A stretch of 64,000 nucleotides of DNA from Coix lacryma-jobi var. lacryma-jobi. Taxonomy: Eukaryota > Streptophyta > Magnoliopsida > Poales > Poaceae. Both the position numbers and the translations under genes were made by a program. The stretch's first letter is position 1; each line of letters opens with the position of its first letter. The stretch lies in NCBI GenBank assembly GCA_009763385.1, contig CM019827.1:95020177-95084176 (forward strand), read 5' to 3'. Shown piece after piece: positions 32,524-44,465 of this stretch. The notes beneath the pieces are model-generated. The model did not search any database. It worked only from the letters and a program-made list of their open reading frames with translations, and was not told where the DNA came from.

Positions 32524-33360
32524 AGGTCCGCAAAAGGACGGTCGACGCGTGGCGGCGTGGAGAGGCTGGCGCGGCGGCGCAGCTATCCGCGAGGTAGGCG
32601 CGGTGGTCGACGGGCGGCACGTGCGGCATCCTGAGGCTTGCGTCGAGGCGAAGCTAAGGATGAGGTGGGCGCATGGCCGTCGGATCGGCTATTAGCAGAG
32701 TTGGACCGGGATACCCTAGGGTTGGCCGCTTCGCTCTTGTATCTAGGGGTAGAAAGGGATTATTGTTTTTGGCTATAAATAAGAGAGGCACCCTCTCCTC
32801 TCCTTCATCCTTGCAGTCATTTGTTCCTGAGCACCCTCTCTCTAGCCCCTGCTTAGGCTCTAATCATACCTCACTGCAAGCGATCCGCAGAGATGGAAAT
32901 CATACCTCTGTGTTTGGATCTTTTGAGGAAACGGGACCGTATTCTCGTTGTCTCCTCGTGTGGAGGAATTTCGGCTGAATTGATCGTGAATTTCTGTGTT
33001 CTTCACGTTTAGGTTTTTCATCTCCCGGAGATTTGCCTTGCTCTTCCTCTCCACGAGATGATTTTCGATTCCACTTGAATCAATTTGTTCTTGGTCGTGA
33101 GCCCCTCCTTTCTACCGAGGATTTCTCCCATAACCCCACGAATCATAGATCGGGTCGATTTCGTGTTCGTTCTTCGTTCTTTCCCCTTTTCGGTGATCCA
33201 CGAATCTCTCTTGATTGACTTGGTTGGTGCGATGATTTCTTAGGATTAGCACCCCAATACATAGAGGATCACCTGGGAGAAGTTTGATCGATGTCCCTTT
33301 TGATTTGTGAAGTTCCAATCAATTTGGCTTTTGTCCCGAGCAGTTTTTCTGCTCTCTATT

Positions 33361-33625
33361 CATCCGCGGACAGTCCACGCCCCCAGTGGCGGACAGTCCG
33401 GGGATCGGGGCTGGTCAGGTTAGTCAGGCACAGACCCCTGATTGTTCACTGTCAAGTGAACGGCGGACAGTCCGCCGTACAAACCCGCGGGCAGTCCGGG
33501 ACATGTCCAGCAGACTTGCAAAATTGTTCTGTTTCTGGTCTTTGCCGGCGGACAGTCCGGTCTCCAGTGTCGGACAGTCTGGCATTGGGCCGACAGTCCG
33601 GGATCCTGACCCCGGATAGTCCGCG
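33361..33625 (+). repeat. CpG palindrome cluster of B3, 5' LTR
   Basis: About nine CGGACAGTCCG-like units are present, the same type as in A and B2 and different from B1. Confidence 0.7.
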
Positions 33626-33866
33626 AACCTGCAGTCTTTGCAGTTTTGCTCCGAGGCTTTGGGAGCTGCTTTTGGGGTTTCTCCGGAGGTTCGCGCTGTA
33701 CCACTAGGACATCTCATAGGGTATCCACCTACTCGTAGGTCGTGAACTCTCGGTCATTTCGAGTCTTTGCTTTTGGGTGACTTTCTGGGACAAGGGCCAT
33801 ACTATTCACGAGTTGAATTTGAGGCTCCCATTCACCCCCCTCTGGTCGCTAATGCGGTCCTTCAAT

Positions 33867-33879
33867 TGGTATCGGAGCC
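33867..33879 (+). other. Primer-binding site of B3
   Basis: TGGTATCGGAGCC lies 2 nt after the LTR, with one change from the tRNA-Met complement. Confidence 0.88.
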
Positions 33880-33927
33880 GGTTAAGGATCTTCTCTACCT
33901 TAATCGGTTTCGGATCCTAAGGGCGTC

Positions 33928-36330
33928 ATGGATCGAGGGAATGGCAAGGCTCCTTGGTTCGATGGAACGAACTATCCCTATTGGAAGATTCAGATGCGTG
34001 CTTATCTCAACAGCATCGGATCTTCTGTCTGGGAGATATGCGAGAACGCTGAGTACGTAGTCCTTGCGGCTCGTGTGGGTCAGATCCAGATTGACTAGCA
34101 CGAGGCCAATTCCAAGGTTCGTAACGCCCTTTGGCCAGCATCTCCCTTCCTGAGTTCGAGCGTGTCTCTGAGCTTGAGACGGCACGAGAGATCTGGGTGA
34201 AGCTTCAGAGCTATCACGAGGGGACCGCTCAGGTCAAGACCAGACTCTTCGAGACGTACAAGTGCGAGTACGAGAACTTTGTTCAGTTGGAGGGAGAGAC
34301 AATTGACGCCATGTTCGCTCGTTTCCAAACGATTGTGAACAAGATGCGTGCCAATCGGGCTAACCTACCATATGACGATCATGAGAGGGCTCTCAAGTTG
34401 CTATACGCCCTAGATCGGAGGGTATGGGAGGTGAAGGTGTCGACCATCATAGAGTCTCCATCCAATGACACCCTCACCGTGGATGAGCTGTTCAGCAAGC
34501 TCAAGTCCACCGAGATCGATCACCTAACTCAGGCCAAGCTGAAGAACCCATCTTCACATACCATGGCTTTGGTCTCAGGCACAGGTGGATCGACTTTCTC
34601 TGCTGACGCTTCGCCTCCTCTGTTTTCGTTGTCATCTTTGCTTACAGTCACGGAGGAGCAGATGGAGGCGTTTGGAGACGACGAGCTCGCCCTCGTCATC
34701 ACTCGGTTCTCGTGGTTTCAGAACAACCGCCGGAATGCCGACGTGGTGGCGCACGCGAGGGCTGCTACAAGTGTGGTGATCTAGACCACTTCATGGCGAA
34801 CTACCCCAAGAACGACAAGAACTTCCCGGCAAGAACCACAACTTCAGGCGCAAGGGCAAGCCGGAGAACAAGGCCGGAAGAAGAAGAAGAAGGGCGTCTA
34901 TCGCCGAGAAGACATGGAGAAGGCTTTCGACGTCGGTCGGCGTGCTTTCCTCGCCACCATTAGCGACGGCGAGAAGACCTCCGACGGCGACTCCAGCAAT
35001 GATGGGTCCGAGCACAATACAGAAGAACGCTTCAACGGACTCTGCTTCCTCGGCCACTCCTCCAAGGGCTTGTGCACCATGGCCCTGGATGAAGAGGACT
35101 CCAAGTGCCAGGCAAAGGACGTCGATGACGCCAACAGCGACGACGACGACGACGACAACGCCTCTCAGGTATCAAACTCTTCAGTTGTCGATCGTCTCAC
35201 TGATGAGCGAGATAGGTTTGCGGATCTAGTCGGTGTTCTGGAGAAGAGGCTTACGCAGGTTTTCCAAGAGCGCGGTGAGTTTAAGGCCAAGATGAAAGAA
35301 GCGCTTAAGGAGCTTGAGTTTGCTAGGTCCGAGGTGAAGGTGGTCGATGAGGAGGAGTGTGAGGAGTGCACGATGCATATGACAAACTTTGCCACCCTGC
35401 AAAACAAGTATGCCTCTTTGATTGAGGTGTATGATGAGCTAAAGAGTAGGCTAGACTTGGTGGGTGATTGCAAAGAGTGTCCCTCCCTGAAGAAGGAGCT
35501 GGAGGAAGTGAAGGCGAGGCCTTCTTTGCTGGGTGCGTGCAAGCTTTGTCCTAGCTTGCGAACTGAGTTGGCAGAAGTTAGTGCCAAGTTTGCTGAAGCG
35601 TGAAGGCCAGCTCAGTTAGCACCTTGTCCGCTCCATGTGAGCGATGCGTGGGGATGGAGCCTGAGATTGCCAACTGTCGGCATGCCAGGATGCAAACCGA
35701 GGAGGAAAACACATACCTTCGGTCCATCCTGAGTTGGTGTCATGCAGTGAGCCGCAGTTGGGCATGATGATCAGTCAGTTCAAGAGGGGAACTGATTGCT
35801 CGGGAGTAGGCTTTCCTTCAGGTGGGAAGGGCGCTAGTACCTTTGGCAAGATCGGTGAGTTTAGCGGTGCAAAACCGAGTGAGAAGCCATCCGCTATCCC
35901 TAAGCTTACCAAGATCACCCCACCTGAGCCTCCCAAGCCTATCACCAAGGATGGTATCCTTGATGAACCTCCCAAGGCTCCACCTCACGAGCAAGTGTGG
36001 ATCCCAAAACCTAACCATCTTAGGAACACACTTGACACCCTTCCTGACATCTCTAGTGATCCCCTTCCGAATGGCAAGCAGCCAGCCAGAGTGAACAACC
36101 CTCGCAACACTAGGAACCAACAACCCAAGAGAGTGGTGAGGTTTGAGTGCGAGTACTGTCACCGTGAGGGTCACCTAGCTGAGTTTTGCTTTCGGAGGAA
36201 GAGAGACGCTAGGAAGGAGTTGGAGCTGAACAACCAGGCCAGCACCACCCTCTCCATGGTGTGCAGGGTCGGTGAATTCAGAGGCAGGGCGCTAGACCTG
36301 GAGGTGCACCCCTCAGGTAGCTAGGACCCA
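33928..36330 (+). pseudogene. gag: Gag of B3
   Basis: The ATG at 33928 begins MDRGNGKAPWFDGTNYPYW, the UBN2-type Gag N-terminus. A CAG to TAG stop occurs near 34096, followed by a frameshift. The domain then continues intact to about 34720. The first zinc knuckle (about 34759) reads CYKCGDLDHFMANY, so its last Cys is Tyr. An acidic Asp-rich stretch and a coiled coil with CxxC pairs (CEEC, CKEC, CKLC, CERC) follow to about 35740. The second knuckle CEYCHREGHLAEFC (about 36150) is intact. A Gly/Arg-rich tail is frame-shifted. Confidence 0.85.
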
Positions 36331-36679
36331 GGCAGCTAGACCACGGGGTGGTGGTCGTGCCCGTCATGGTTCCGGTCGTCCTCAATACGACTGTGAACCG
36401 AGTGTAAGAGGTTTTGCTGCTCAGTCCCATAGCGGACCACCTTTCAGTATGGTGGTGATCGCTTTGCTCAAATGGGACAAGTAGGTCAGTTTGGAGGTTT
36501 CCGTTCCATAGCGGACCACCCTTTCAGGTTGGTGGTGATCGCTATCCACCCATGGGACGAGGACAGCTTGGTGTTGCTACTAACACTTTTTCTGGGCCTA
36601 TGACACAGCACTGGTATCCTTCTCAGTATACTAACCCCAGTGTTGTGCCATATGCTCACTTCCTGCCTTTCTATTGATG

Positions 36680-36977
36680 CAGGCAGGAACTTCGGTTGGA
36701 GAACATGTGGCTCATGGATTCCAGGTGTTCGCACCACATGACCAGAAAGAAGGAATGGTTCTCCAGCCTTAGCCCCGTGATGCACAAGGAGTACATCACT
36801 TTCGGGGATAATAGTAGAGGTAAGGTTATTTCTCAAGGAGTCATTCGGCTCAATGAGAACTTTGTCCTTAAGGATGTTGCTTTGGTTTCGAACTTGCATT
36901 ACAATTTGCTTTCTGTTTCGCAACTTCTTGAGGATGATTGTGAAGTGCGCTTTAAGAAGGGTTTGAGTCGTGTTTAG
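36680..36977 (+). pseudogene. pol: Aspartic protease of B3, active-site change
   Basis: The frame reads NMWLMDSRCSHHM where B2 has LLDSGCSRHM. The catalytic Asp is followed by Ser-Arg instead of Ser-Gly, which is expected to abolish activity. FGDNSRGKVISQGVIRLNEN and NLLSVSQLLEDD follow. A stop after GLSRV (about 36975) separates it from integrase. Confidence 0.82.
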
Positions 36978-37860
36978 ACCCTCAGGGAGATCTTGTTTGT
37001 TGGATCATCCCTTTTGGCCGTGTTTTCAGAGCCGATTTTTCTCGTTCTTCGGCTCTGCTAGATGTTTGATGGCTGGTCCTTCTTCTGATTTGTGGAAGTG
37101 GCATAGGAGGCTCGGTCACTTGAGTTTTGACTTGCTTGCAAGACTTAGCTCACTTGGCCTAATCCAAGGACTGCCCAAGCTTAAGTTTCAGAAGGACCTC
37201 GTTTGCCATCCTTGTCGTCACGGAAAGATGGTTGCTGCTTCTCACCCACCTGTTAATCAGGTGATGACAAAGCGACCCGGCGAGCTTTTACATATGGACA
37301 CAGTTGGTCCAGCTCGGGTCTGCTCAGCGGGTGGGAAGTGGTACGTTCTTGTGATCGTTGATGATTTTTCGAGATATTCTTGGGTGTTCTTTTTGGAGGG
37401 TAAGGATGAAGTTTTTCCTCTTTGCTCGTGATCTGATTTGAAGCTAAAACTGAGTTTCCCCGTGATACCATTTAGAGCTATTCGTAGCGATAATGGTACT
37501 GAGTTTGATAACTCTCAGTTTGCTTCTTTCTATTCTTCTAATGGAATCGAGCATCAGTTCTCTTTCCCTTACGTCCCCCAGCAGAACGGTGTTGTTGAGC
37601 GCAAGAACCGGACCCTTGTTGAGATGGCCAGGATGATGCTCGATGAGCATAGGACTCCTAGGCGTTTTTGGGCCGAGGGCGATCAACACCGCTTGCCATG
37701 TTTCAAACGCATCTTTCTTCGAGCCTTCATGAAAAAAACTTCTTATGAGTTGCGTTTTGGACGGGTTCCCAAGGTGTCTCATTTTCGGTTGTTGGGTGTC
37801 AGTGCTTTATCCTAAGCAAGGCAATTTGGACAAAATTTGAATCTCGCTCTGCTGATGGCA
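36978..37860 (+). pseudogene. pol: Integrase of B3
   Basis: The GAG-pre-integrase zinc region is WHRRLGHLSFDLLARL with CHPCRHGKM (37095-37230). The core has its first Asp in HMDTVGPARV (about 37290), second Asp in SDNGTEFDNSQF (about 37485) and Glu in NGVVERKNRT (about 37590), so the DDE triad is complete in sequence. A stop and frame change at about 37430 splits it, and frames shift again at about 37680 and 37810. Confidence 0.85.
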
Positions 37861-39237
37861 TGTTTCTTGGTTATGCTTCGCATTCACGCGCTTATCGAGT
37901 TCTTAACCTTAAAACTAACCCGATAGTGGAGATCTGCGAGGTCACATTCGATGAGACTATGCCTTGTGTCTCTTCTGCTTTTGATGTTGCAGGAGAACAG
38001 GAGCTGGGAGAGACCATCTTTGTGGAGGAGGAGCAGGAGAATGCCGATTGGGGTGATCCCGAGCCAACTCCACTGGCTGCCCCGTCGACCCTGCGACGTC
38101 TACTTCAGCTCGAGGACCCGATCCCACGACATCTTCTTCTTGGGGTCCTCTAGAGCCACCTCTCCAGCGAGCACCCGCTGCACCTGAGGGAGCGACTGCA
38201 TCTGGCGAGGGGGAGGCGACTTCGGCGAGGCAAGCGCCTCGGAGCGTTCAGCAAGTTCACCCCCCGCAGCAGATGAGATCGGCGGCATCGACCAGCGAGT
38301 CACGCGGTCGCCATCGTATGGCGATTGAATCTCTCACTTTGCTCATTCTGCATTTGTTGCTTCTTTCAAGCCCAAGATGTGGACATGCCCTTTCTGATTC
38401 TAACTAGGTTAATGCCATGCATGAGGAGTTTGAAAACTTTGAGCGAAACCATGTTTGGACCCTAGTTCCACCTCCACCAGAATGCCATCCTATAGGTATC
38501 AAATGGTTTTCAAAAAAAAAGAGAGGTGGGATGGGATGGTAGTGAGGATCAAGGATAGGCTAGTAGCCCAGGGTTTTTGCCAGAAAGAGGGGATAGACTA
38601 TGAGGAAACCTTTGCCCCTGTAGCCCGTTTAGAAGCCATTAGAATCCTTCTAGCCTTTGCTGCTTCGAAGGGTTTTAAGCTTTACCAGATGGATGTCAAG
38701 AGTGCCTTCTTAAATGGGTATCAGAGGAAGAGGTTTATGTTAGGCAACCCCCTGGTTTCGAGGATCCCAAGTTTCCAAACCATGTTTATAAACTTTCAAA
38801 AGCTTTGTATGGTTTGAACAAGCCCCGAGAGCGTGTATGATCGTTTGAAACCTTTCTACTCTCCAAGGGTTTAAAATGGACGGGTCGATAGAACTTTGTT
38901 TCTCCTCAAGCAAGGCAATGACACCCTGTTAGTCCAGATTTACGTGGATGATATCATCTTTGGTGGCTCTTCTCACGCTCTTGTTGCGAAGTTTGCAGAT
39001 ACTATGAGCAGAGAGTTTCAGATGAGTATGATGGGTGAGTTGACCTTCTTTCTCGGGTTGCAAATCAAGCAAACCCGAGACGGGACGTTCGTGCATCAAG
39101 GCAAGTACACGAAGGACATCCTGAAGAAGTCGACATGGGCGAGGCCAAGCCTCTTACAACGCCCATGGCGACGACTGCTGCGATGGACGCGGACCATGAC
39201 GGAGAGGCTGTTGACCAGAAGGAGTACAGGAGCATGA
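37861..39237 (+). pseudogene. pol: Linker and reverse transcriptase of B3
   Basis: The acidic linker (EEEQENADWGDPEPTPLAAP, about 38015) leads to RVT_2. Recognisable blocks are VAQGFCQKEGIDYEETFAPV (about 38565), KLYQMDVKSAFLNG (about 38675) and the catalytic YVDDIIFGGSSHALVAKF (about 38940). Stops near 38815 and 38850 and several frameshifts divide it. A purine run (A9, about 38510) marks one frame change. Confidence 0.85.
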
Positions 39238-39849
39238 TCGGCTCGCTCCTGTACCTGATGGCAACGAGGCCGGACATACAGTTTCTGTGTGTCTGTGCGC
39301 TCGTTTTCAAGTGTCCCCTCGGACTTCCCACAAGCAAGCAGTCAAGCGCATCATGAGGTACCTCCGATACACTCCTGAGTTCGGACTTTCGTACTCTTCT
39401 TCTTCGACTCTTTTGCTTTGTGGTTACTCCGATGCGGATTTTGCCGGCTGTCGGCTTGAGCGCAAGTCTACTTCTGGGACTTGTCAATTTCTTGGCTCTT
39501 CACTAGTTTCGTGGTCTTCTCGCAAACAGTTGAACGTAGCCCAGTCTACTACAGAAGCTGAGTATGTTGTGGCTGCTTCTTGTGCTTCGCAGCTTTATGG
39601 ATGGTTGCTACATTGCGTGATTTTGGTCTAGATTTCAGTCGGGTCCCTTTGCTTTGCGATAGCACTTCTGCCATTAGTGTAGCAAAGAACCATGTTCTTC
39701 ACTCCAAGACCAAACACATCGATGTTCGCTTTCACTTTCTTCGTGATCACTATGAGAAAGGCGACATTTATCTTAGGCATGTAGACACCCATAACCAGGT
39801 TGCGGATATTTTCACCAAGCCTTTGGATCTCTCAACTTTGCTAGGTTGA
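39238..39849 (+). pseudogene. pol: RNase H of B3
   Basis: It follows the reverse transcriptase, with SPRTSHKQAVKRIMRYLRYT (about 39320), GYSDADFAGCRLERKSTSG (about 39425), QSTTEAEYVVAASCASQL (about 39540) and DVRFHFLRDHYEKG. The C-terminal HVDTHNQVADIFTKPLDLS ends near 39835. One frameshift at about 39590 splits it. Confidence 0.85.
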
Positions 39850-41113
39850 GAGGTGAGCTTAGTGTATGTTTCCCCTTTTAGATGGGGGAAGCATTTTGAT
39901 GCACCATAGACTGACTTTCTGATCTTTTTGTTTTTGGGTCTTGGGTCTTTTAGTTTTGTTATTGGCTCCGATTCTGACTTCATCATATATGCATTTTGCA
40001 TTTTCGAGCTTCATGTGTATGTTCCTCAGAATGAATTTATGCTCTGATTAGTGTATGATTCGATGATATATGATGTTGCTTGTAGCTTAGGCTCTCCCTA
40101 ATCACTGATACATGTTGTGAGCTAAGCTGTATTTTTCAGAATGATGAATATGCTTAAAGAACTAAAAAATTGATACATGTTCACCATTGAGATTGGCAAC
40201 TAGCATGTGTAGGATGTGTTGAGGTCACTTGAGCTATTTCATATATGCTAGGTTGCTATGTCTCTAGCTCTGAGTCTCTCACTTGCTTGGACTATTCATA
40301 TCTTGCTTAAAATGAACCAAGTATTAGTGAATTGAAAAAGATCGAGATGGGATTGCTTTGTCAGCACATCACGGTATCGAGACTGTTTCTCATAGCACTT
40401 TGAGTTAAACTTGAGCCGTGTAGTGTAAGACCGAAACCGATGCTTAAGCTTCTAATTGCATATGCATAGGCTTAGCACGGTTGAAAAGTTAGGCAATGAC
40501 AAGCTTTCAACCTCTCGCAATCACATGCTGAATTTGAACTTGTGCTAATAACCGCTGCAATTCCTCCGATAAAATCTGAAAACACAAGTCCATGTTTCAC
40601 TCTATAGCATGATGATTGAACTTTGCTAGGGGTAGTTCACCTTGTATACATGTTTAGCACTGTTTGACTCCTGCCTATACATGTTCAGTGCTATTTTTGA
40701 TGGTGAAACCCCTTTTCTGAATGGCTTAAAACTGCTCACTTGACTTATGCATTCATATCTTGTATTCGATGATCAGTTTGAGCCTTTGCTAGCACTTTTG
40801 CGTGTTGCTATGTAGTCGGATCAGCACTCTTTAGAGCATTTATTCACTCTCTTGAGTATATACCTGAAGCTGCTAACATGCATTTTAACTCATATGCATG
40901 TGTTTGACTCCGATAGACTTGACCTAGCTCCGTTTTGCTCTTTTGAGCTCTTTTCTCTCTCTTTTGATTGCAAATTGCCCCAAGGGGGAAAAGTGTCTTT
41001 GTGGTGACAATTTGCAATTTATGCTTCTCTTGTTGAGAGGGAGTTCTTTGAGTAAGGGGCAGTCTTTTTGTCTATGTTGCTCTGAGTCTGCTTTTATTTG
41101 ATATTGATCTTTT
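39850..41113 (+). other. 3' spacer of B3
   Basis: This is non-coding DNA homologous to the spacers in A, B2 and H. It starts with a purine tract (GATGGGGGAAGC at about 39881) and has another (CCCCAAGGGGGAAAAG at about 40978). No env-like ORF is seen. Confidence 0.65.
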
Positions 41114-41490
41114 CAGCTGGTTGTGTCGAGCCTCTGTGCCTCTGTCTTGAGGGACTAGCTTTTTTCATCGTATTTTTGATGGTTCTTGATTGGTATCGGG
41201 CATATTGCTGGTTGTGTTGAGCCTCTGTGCCTCTATCTTGAGGGATAGCAGTAGCTGCTTCTTATGCAGTCTTCTTTTGGTATAGAGCCTTCAGCTAGTG
41301 GTGTTGAGCCCCTTCTGCCTCTTCTTGAGGACTAGCTTGTTTCTGACTTGGTTGCGTTGAGCAGTTGCCCATGTCTTTGGGAACCAAGTCCTGTGCTCTT
41401 CTTGATCGAGTTTTGCTCTTGATGAGTTGTTGCTCCGATCTCTTGCTTCGTTGTGTCAAACCGTTGCCCACGTCTTTGGAGACCAAGCTT
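41114..41490 (+). other. Stem-loop array of B3 (five hairpins)
   Basis: The outer stems are CAGCTGGTT/GACTAGCTT with G-T pairs (41114-41161), TGCTGGTT/GATAGCA (41206-41251), CAGCTAGT/ACTAGCTT (41292-41338), GACTTGGTT/AACCAAGTC (41345-41390) and GCTTCGTT/GACCAAGC (41454-41489). Inner stems are CCTC/GAGG or CCCA/TGGG around TGTCTT-like loops. The G-T pairs suit an RNA role. Confidence 0.75.
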
Positions 41491-41621
41491 CGCTCATCTC
41501 GAGTGCTTCTTCGACCTTTTATCTGGCTTTTGGACATCTCGAGTGAGTTTTTCTCCTTCTACCCAATTCTGCTTTCTTTCTATTTTGGTTACAGTTACTA
41601 TGAGTTGACGACGCACTCATC

Positions 41622-41632
41622 AAGGGGGAGAT
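41622..41632 (+). other. Polypurine tract of B3
   Basis: AAGGGGGAGAT directly precedes the 3' LTR. Confidence 0.9.
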
Positions 41633-42067
41633 TGAGAACACAAGGTTGATATTGCCCTTGTGGTTCCCTTCCTGAGTGATGAGTGATCGATCAACGGGCA
41701 ACATGTCTCTTGGCTGTGTTGATGTGCAGGTGCGGAGCACGGGCAGTGGTCAAAGCTGAGGTGAAGGTCAAGTAGGGACTTGTCGTGCCGACGGACCAGG
41801 AGCGGTGAAGGGCGGACGTGGAGCTTGGACCAACGGACCGGGAGACCTGAGGACCAGCTGTGGTAGCTGGCACGTGGCGTTGACAAGCAAGAGTACATGG
41901 GGATGTGCGGTGCATCGGCGAGTCGGGAGGAAGGTGATGGCGTCGTGACACTTGGCGGAAGGCCGAGAAGGATGGCGAATGCACTGTGCCCGGCGTGGAG
42001 GCTGGACATGCTCCGGCATCGGTGCGGGACTGGGTGTGCGAACCACATCCCGTCTACGGCACGGGTT

Positions 42068-42311
42068 CGGTAGCGGAGCCTCTAAAAGCTACCCTCGACG
42101 GTTTCCGAGTTGGGCCTCAAAACTCGGGGTGGCCGATTTCCGAGTTTGGGCCTCAAAACATGGCGTGGACGGTTCCAGGTTTGGGCCTCAAAACCTGGGC
42201 GCGAGGGTTTCTGAGTTTGGGCCACAAAACTCAGCCTGAGGACAGGTTTCCCGGTATCAGCCTCAAACCGGGGAAGCCCAGGTTTCCCGGTTTCGGCCTC
42301 AAAACCGGGGG
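42068..42311 (+). promoter_or_regulatory. U3 inverted-repeat array of B3, 3' LTR
   Basis: The order is GGTAGC, CCGAGTT/AAACTCGG, CCGAGTTT with a mutated right arm, CAGGTTT/AAACCTG, CTGAGTTT/AAACTCAG, then CCCGGTAT and CCCGGTTT/AAACCGGG. Confidence 0.65.
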
Positions 42312-43154
42312 AGGTCCGCAAAAAGGACGGTCGACGCGTGGCGGCATGGAGAGGCTGGCGCGGCGGCGCAGCTATCCGCGAGGTAGGCGCGGTGGTCGAT
42401 GGGCGGCACGTGGCGGCATCCTGAGGCTTGCGTCGAGGCGAAGCTAACGATGAGCTGGGCGCGTGGCCGTCGGATCGGCTATCAGCAGAGTTGGACCGGG
42501 ATACCCCTAGGGTTGGCCGCTTCGCTCTTGTATCTAGGGGTAGAAAAGGGATTTATTTTTAGGCTATAATAAGAGAGGCACCCCTCCTCTCCCTTCATCC
42601 TTGCAGTCATTTGTTCCTGAGCACTCTCTCTCTCTAGCCTCTGCTTAGGTCTAATCATACCTCGCTGCAAGCGATCTGCAGAGACGGAAATCATACCTCT
42701 GTGTATTTGGATCTTTTGAGGAAACGAGACTGTATTCTCGTTGTCTCCTCGTGTGGAGGAATTTTGGCTGAAATTGAATCGTGTTCTGTGTTCTTCACGT
42801 TTAGGTTTTTCATATCCCGAGATTGCCTTGCTCTTCCTCTCCGCGAGATGATTTTCAATCCACTTGAATCAATTTGTTCTTGGTCGTGAGCCCCTCCTTT
42901 CTACCGAAGGATTTCTCCCCTAACCCACGAATTCATAGATCGGGTCGATTTCGTGTTCGTTCTTCGTTCTTTCGCCTTTTCGGTGATCCACGAATCTCTC
43001 TTGATTGACTTGGTTTGGTGCGATGATTTCTTAGGATTAGCACCCTAATACATAGAGGATCACCTAGGAGAAGTTTGATCGAACTCCCTTTGATTTGGTG
43101 AAGTTCCAATCAATTTGGCTTTTGTCCCGAGCAGTTTTTCTACTCTCTGTTCAT

Positions 43155-43415
43155 CCCGGACAGTCCGCGCCCAGCGCGGCGGACAGTCCGGGGATCGGGG
43201 CTGGTCAGGTCAGTCAGGCGCAGACCCTGATTCTTCACTGTCAAGTGTACGGCGGACTGTCCACGGTACAAACCCGCGGACAGTCTGGGACCTATCCAGC
43301 AGACTTGCAGAACTGTTCTGTTTCTGGTCTTTTGCCGGCGGACAGTCCAGACTTCAGTGTCGGACAGTCTGCGTTGGTGGGGGACAGTCCGGGATCCTGA
43401 CCCCGGACAGTCCGC
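43155..43415 (+). repeat. CpG palindrome cluster of B3, 3' LTR
   Basis: CGGACAGTCCG-like units occur in the same order as in the 5' LTR. Confidence 0.7.
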
Positions 43416-43684
43416 GAACCTGCAGTCTTTGCAGTTTTGCTCCGAGGCTTTGGGAGCTGCTTTTGGGTTTCTCCGGAGTTTCCGCTGTACCACTAGGACA
43501 TCTCCTAGGGTATCCACCTACTCGTAGGTCGTGAACTCTCTGGTCGTTTCGAGTCTTTGCTTTTGGGTGACTTTCTGGGACAAGGGCCATACTATTCACG
43601 AGTTGAATTTGAGGCTCCCATTCACCCCGCCCCCCTCTGGTCGCTAATCCGGTTCTTCACGGCTCCAGATCCACAGAAGGCGAC

Positions 43685-44202
43685 ATGGATCACGGCGTGG
43701 GCAAACCGCCGTTTTTCGATGGGACGAACTATGCGTATTGGAAGATACGCATGTCGGCCTATCTCCAGAGCATGGGCTCTTCTGTTTGGGAGATTTGCAA
43801 CAAGGCCGATTACGTTGTCTTGGCTGCTCGTGTTACTCAGCTTCAGATGGATGAGCACGATGCCAATAGCCAAGCGCGTAACGCTCTTTTCTCCTGTTTG
43901 AGCATGTCCGAGTTTGATCCCGTTTCTCACCTCCCCACGGCTCGTGAGATTTGGGCGACCCTCATGCGCTTCCATGAGGGAACCACTCAAGTCAAATCCC
44001 GTCTCTACGAGTCGCACAAGCGGGAGTATGGGAACTTTCGACACATGCCCGGCGAGAGCATAGAAAGTTTATTCGCTCCCTTTCAGGTCATTGTCAACAA
44101 GATGAGGGCTAACAAGGAGCTATTGCCTTTCGACGATCATGAGAGAGCTTTGAAGCTTTTGCATACTCTCGATCGATTGGTGTGGGACTCAAAGGTCCAG
44201 GC
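43685..44202 (+). pseudogene. gag: C3 Gag N-terminus, open, truncated by D
   Basis: The ATG at 43685 begins MDHGVGKPPFFDGTNYAYWK. The UBN2-type domain continues without a stop for about 170 codons (SSVWEICNKADYVVLAAR, FHEGTTQVKSRLYESHKRE, LPFDDHERALKLLHTLDR). It is cut at 44203 by the D LTR. It differs in many residues from family B Gag, so C is a separate lineage. Before the B3 and D insertions this frame was probably intact. The rest is outside the window. Confidence 0.85.
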
Positions 44203-44465
44203 TGAAGGACCGAATTGGCGACCAGAGGGGGGGGGTGAATGGGAGCCTCAAATTTCTTCTCGAGAAATGATGGCCCTTGTCCCAGAAAATCACCCTAAAA
44301 GCGAAGACTCAAACAACCGGTGAGTTCATGACCTATGAATAGGTGGACACCCTAGGAGATGTCCTAGAGGTACGGTGGAACTACCGAAGAACCCCCAAAA
44401 CGAAGCACCAAAGCAACGGGGCAAAACTGCACAAGCAAGCTCCTAGAACAATCGAACTTCCGATA

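Larger units (their letters stand above)
31825..33864 (+). repeat. 5' LTR of B3
   Basis: The LTR runs from TGAGAACACAAGG to GCGGTCCTTCA. TATA box TATAAATAA is at 32774-32782, the U3 array at 32268-32523 and the palindrome cluster (CGGACAGTCCG type) at 33361-33625. Confidence 0.92.
31825..43659 (+). mobile_element. Full-length but mutated Sirevirus B3
   Basis: LTRs of 2040 and 2027 bp flank a 7.8-kb interior. In order it has a primer-binding site, Gag, protease, integrase, reverse transcriptase, RNase H, a spacer, a stem-loop array and a polypurine tract. The flanks are CGACT and CGGCT, a duplication with one change. When B3 is removed the C3 leader runs on to its gag ATG at 43685. It is the most complete element here; premature stops and frameshifts disable it. 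Confidence 0.92.
41633..43659 (+). repeat. 3' LTR of B3
   Basis: The LTR is 2027 bp, close to the 5' LTR but with many small indels, so B3 is older than A. The TATA box is reduced to TATAATAA (42565-42572). Its palindrome cluster is at 43155-43415. It ends GGTTCTTCA instead of GGTCCTTCA. Confidence 0.9.

Noticed and set aside
39850..41632. An env-like gene in the B3 spacer
   Set aside because: No frame longer than about 80-90 codons with a signal peptide or membrane segment is present; the matching spacers of A and B2 do not share a frame.
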